Source: Nephromyces sp. MM_2019
Taxonomy: Eukaryota > Apicomplexa > Aconoidasida > Nephromycida
Direction of reading: 5' to 3'
Assembly (NCBI GenBank): GCA_015657535.1
Contig: JADHZB010001142.1
Span: 2,342 to 12,660 of the forward strand
Length of the DNA stretch: 10,319 nucleotides
The position numbers were made by a program, and so were the translations under genes. The notes under the pieces were generated by a model, which saw nothing but the letters and a program-made list of their open reading frames with translations, was not told where the DNA came from and ran no database searches. Shown piece by piece: positions 8,227 through 10,319 of this stretch (its first letter is position 1; every line of letters starts with the position of its first letter).

Positions 8227-9712
8227 ATGTTTAGCATACTCTGGAGTAAACCAACTCCTATATTTCATCTATTAAGAACAAGATCATTTAGTACAAATCA
8301 AACTAACCGCTTGAGCTATATTGATAGGCCAACATTACTTTATTCAATACAAGATGCAATACTTGACCAAAATCAAGCTAAAGGTATAACATTTTTCAAA
8401 AACATTAAAGTGCCCTTACAACCATACTTGAGTATATGACATCCTAAGATATACATCACACACACAAACCGGCTCAGAAACACATGAATATGGTTACATA
8501 ACACATAGACAAACTTATCTACACACATACATACCTTGGACACATAACATTTAGCTACTCACATATATAAATACCCATATATATATATCACACATAGCTA
8601 TACATAGACACAATTACCCATACATTACACTTAGCTACCCATACATATAACCATATTCCATATAATTAACTTATATATAAATAGAGAAACTTAGATATAT
8701 ACACTTAAATACATCACTATACATCACAATTGATAAACCTACCCATATGTAGATACATTAGCTAATACTAACAAATTACAACATATATATAGATTGCACA
8801 AAGAGTAACAAATATATATAAATATATATATGAACATATTTATTATATACAAACATATATTATATATATAAACATAACAAACTTTACAAGGCAACATTAT
8901 TAATACAAATATACAAGCACAGTACAAACTTATCACACTCACACTGACTAGACAAACATATTGGAACACTTATTGAAACACATATTAAATTATATACACG
9001 CAGAAAGAACCAGAACTATATATATATAATCCTATATACACACATATCAGCATTATGAAACTGTGTTTATTATTCAAAATTATATTATATATGATCTAAC
9101 CATTTTCTTATATAGGTGTTACATGGATCATGGGGCCTAAAGGTGTAGGTAAACAAACCCTTGTTAACAAGGCAACTTCAGAATTACGTAAACATCCTTT
9201 GTTCCAGACATTGAGGCCAGTAGTAAGTTTACTGAGTAAAGAGTTTTACACACAAATTATTAACTAAAATAGGATAAGATAAACATAGACACATATTTAT
9301 ACACAAGTACATATATTTAGACACTCATTTAATACTCATGATAATATAACAAACAATACTATAATCATACACATTATCATATGATTTGATACATATTTTT
9401 ATGCATATACATATCCAATTTTATTCATATTAGATATATAGGTAAATCAGTATTTATTACACATTATAAATAGATATTTATACATGCGCATAATTAGCAT
9501 ATGTTTATATCATCTATTAATTTAATCAAATACATTATACACACATTATTATAGCTCTTATCCTTTAATCTAAAGAATGAGTTAAGCTCTAATTTACAGG
9601 TTAGTAAAACAAATGCTAATAAATCATTTATTATAATTATTATTTTTCACACACACGTATTCAATTGATATATAATATATACACTATTTTCAATTATAAT
9701 CTACATAACACT

Positions 9713-9745
<33 letters not shown>

Positions 9746-10078
9746 AGATATGTGTGTCTAACTTAGCATATATCGATCTAGATATATAATTATCTTTGTA
9801 TATATAGATTATATATTTAACACTTTGTGTGTATATGTGAATTATACACAACAATTTATATATAAATATTTGTATGTTTAATTTTGATCAAAGCTATCAA
9901 CAACATTATATACATGTATAATTATAATCCTGTGTGTGTTTACACACTATTGTGTATCTGGTTAAATATAAATTTTAATTTTCTTACACATTAATTTTAA
10001 ACAGATATTCCTATACAACTTTCACAAAACAATTCGTGAACAATTAGTAAGGCAGATACAACCTATTAATATTCAAAG
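8227..10078 (+). CDS. Putative mitochondrial P-loop NTPase, 5' part
   Basis: Exons 8227-8383, 9116-9222, 9555-9599 and 10005-10078 join in phase through GT-AG introns of 732, 332 and 405 bases. They give the first 127 codons; the last exon ends in phase 2 at GTAACT, so the gene continues beyond the window. Residues 1 to about 25 (MFSILWSKPTPIFHLLRTRSFST) lack acidic residues and are basic and hydrophobic. RSFST resembles a matrix-protease site, so mitochondrial import is likely. GPKGVGKQT at about 59-67 resembles a Walker A loop, in the context VTWIMGPKGVGKQTLVNKA. The strand before it, and the later LRPVLLSFNL, fit a P-loop fold in which a second beta strand follows. The residue after the invariant Lys is Gln instead of Ser or Thr, with Thr one place later. 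It could be an archaeal-type ATPase, an AAA+ relative, or a Yme2/RNA12-like protein. Walker B and all later parts lie outside the window, so the family is not fixed. Confidence 0.72.
8384..9115 (+). other. P-loop gene intron 1, CA/TA-rich
   Basis: A GT-AG intron, phase 1, 732 bases. From about 8455 the sense strand is G-poor, with many ACACAC and ACATA words, like delta-COP introns 1 and 3. The last 100 bases are plain AT-rich with a T-rich tract before TATAG. The minus-strand frame at 8739-8969 within it is low-complexity Tyr/Ile/Cys translation. I see no gene in this intron. Confidence 0.82.
9223..9554 (+). other. P-loop gene intron 2
   Basis: A GT-AG intron, phase 0, 332 bases, with a strong GTAAGT donor and a TATTATAG acceptor. 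It is AT-rich with scattered ACACA words and few G on the sense strand. I see no coding sequence. Confidence 0.72.
9600..10004 (+). other. P-loop gene intron 3, mixed CA and TG tracts
   Basis: A GT-AG intron, phase 0, 405 bases, with donor GTTAGT and acceptor AAACAG. The composition starts with CA words, passes through an AT run at about 9717-9741, then becomes TG-rich. A small hairpin, GTGTGT-TT-ACACAC, lies at 9934-9947. I see no coding sequence. Confidence 0.75.
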
Positions 10079-10319
10079 GTAACTTTCATAACACTATTAT
10101 CAAAAATTTTAATTTGAAGTTCACATACACACATCTTGATATATACTGTACACACATTTTAAGTTATTCTATACATTTAATTAATTCTACACACATTTTT
10201 ACTTCTACACACATATCTACCTTTACACACACACAACTAATTGTATACTCACACATATTTATACACACACACACACAACTAATTGTATACTCACACATAT
10301 TTATACACACACACACACA
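10079..10319 (+). other. Start of P-loop gene intron 4, CA-rich, cut by window end
   Basis: After the GTAACT donor the sequence is AT-rich with TACACACATTTT words at 10149-10160 and 10188-10199, then passes into a CA tandem repeat. No acceptor appears before the window ends. Confidence 0.65.
10225..10319 (+). repeat. 42-bp tandem repeat with CA run
   Basis: Two identical 42-base units at 10225-10266 and 10267-10308 are followed by 11 bases of a third. Each unit is a CA run followed by ACTAATTGTATACTCACAC and a short AT part. The array runs off the window, so the copy number is unknown. Confidence 0.93.

Noticed and set aside
8739..8969. 76-residue minus-strand frame
   Set aside because: It is Tyr/Ile/Cys-rich low-complexity translation inside intron 1 of the P-loop gene.

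Overview
This is eukaryotic nuclear DNA from a very AT-rich, intron-rich protist. Coding blocks are cut by GT-AG introns. Noncoding DNA is dominated by CA/TG, TA and CT simple repeats. One gene carries a likely mitochondrial presequence, so the organism probably keeps a protein-importing mitochondrion. My leading guess is an apicomplexan of piroplasm type, based on the compact convergent gene layout, 57-95 bp introns beside much longer ones, AT bias and delta-COP sequence character. That guess is weak, because nothing in the window is diagnostic and no search was possible.

Layout. 1-360: TG/TA repeats with a strict 10-bp register at the start. 361-1260: almost G-free, CA/CT-rich 5' flank of the first gene. 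1261-5484 (+): a complete 13-exon gene for the delta subunit of the coatomer (COPI) vesicle coat, assembled here by hand. All splice phases agree and the product is 490 residues. Its first four introns are long and repeat-filled, while the last eight are mostly 67-95 bp. 5487-5880: short intergenic or 3' region holding a minus-strand frame with a membrane-segment-like stretch, status uncertain. 5891-6505 (-): a previously hidden 4-exon gene for a basic 142-residue protein of unknown function, with all splice phases consistent. 6506-7260: a few exon-like fragments on the minus strand, unresolved. 7260-8226: AT-rich intergenic DNA with one perfect 19-bp palindrome. 8227 to the window end (+): the 5' part of a P-loop NTPase-like gene with an N-terminal mitochondrial targeting sequence. 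Four exons are visible and the gene runs off the window.

The genes do not form a pathway. Delta-COP acts in Golgi-to-ER vesicle traffic, the P-loop protein probably acts in the mitochondrion, and the small basic protein is unassigned. The delta-COP gene and the minus-strand gene converge. The minus-strand gene and the P-loop gene are divergent across about 1.7 kb. The most distinctive signals are the architecture of the repeats (strand-switching CA/TG bias, 10/30-bp register, recent duplications confined to introns) and the convergent minus-strand gene that single-ORF analysis misses.
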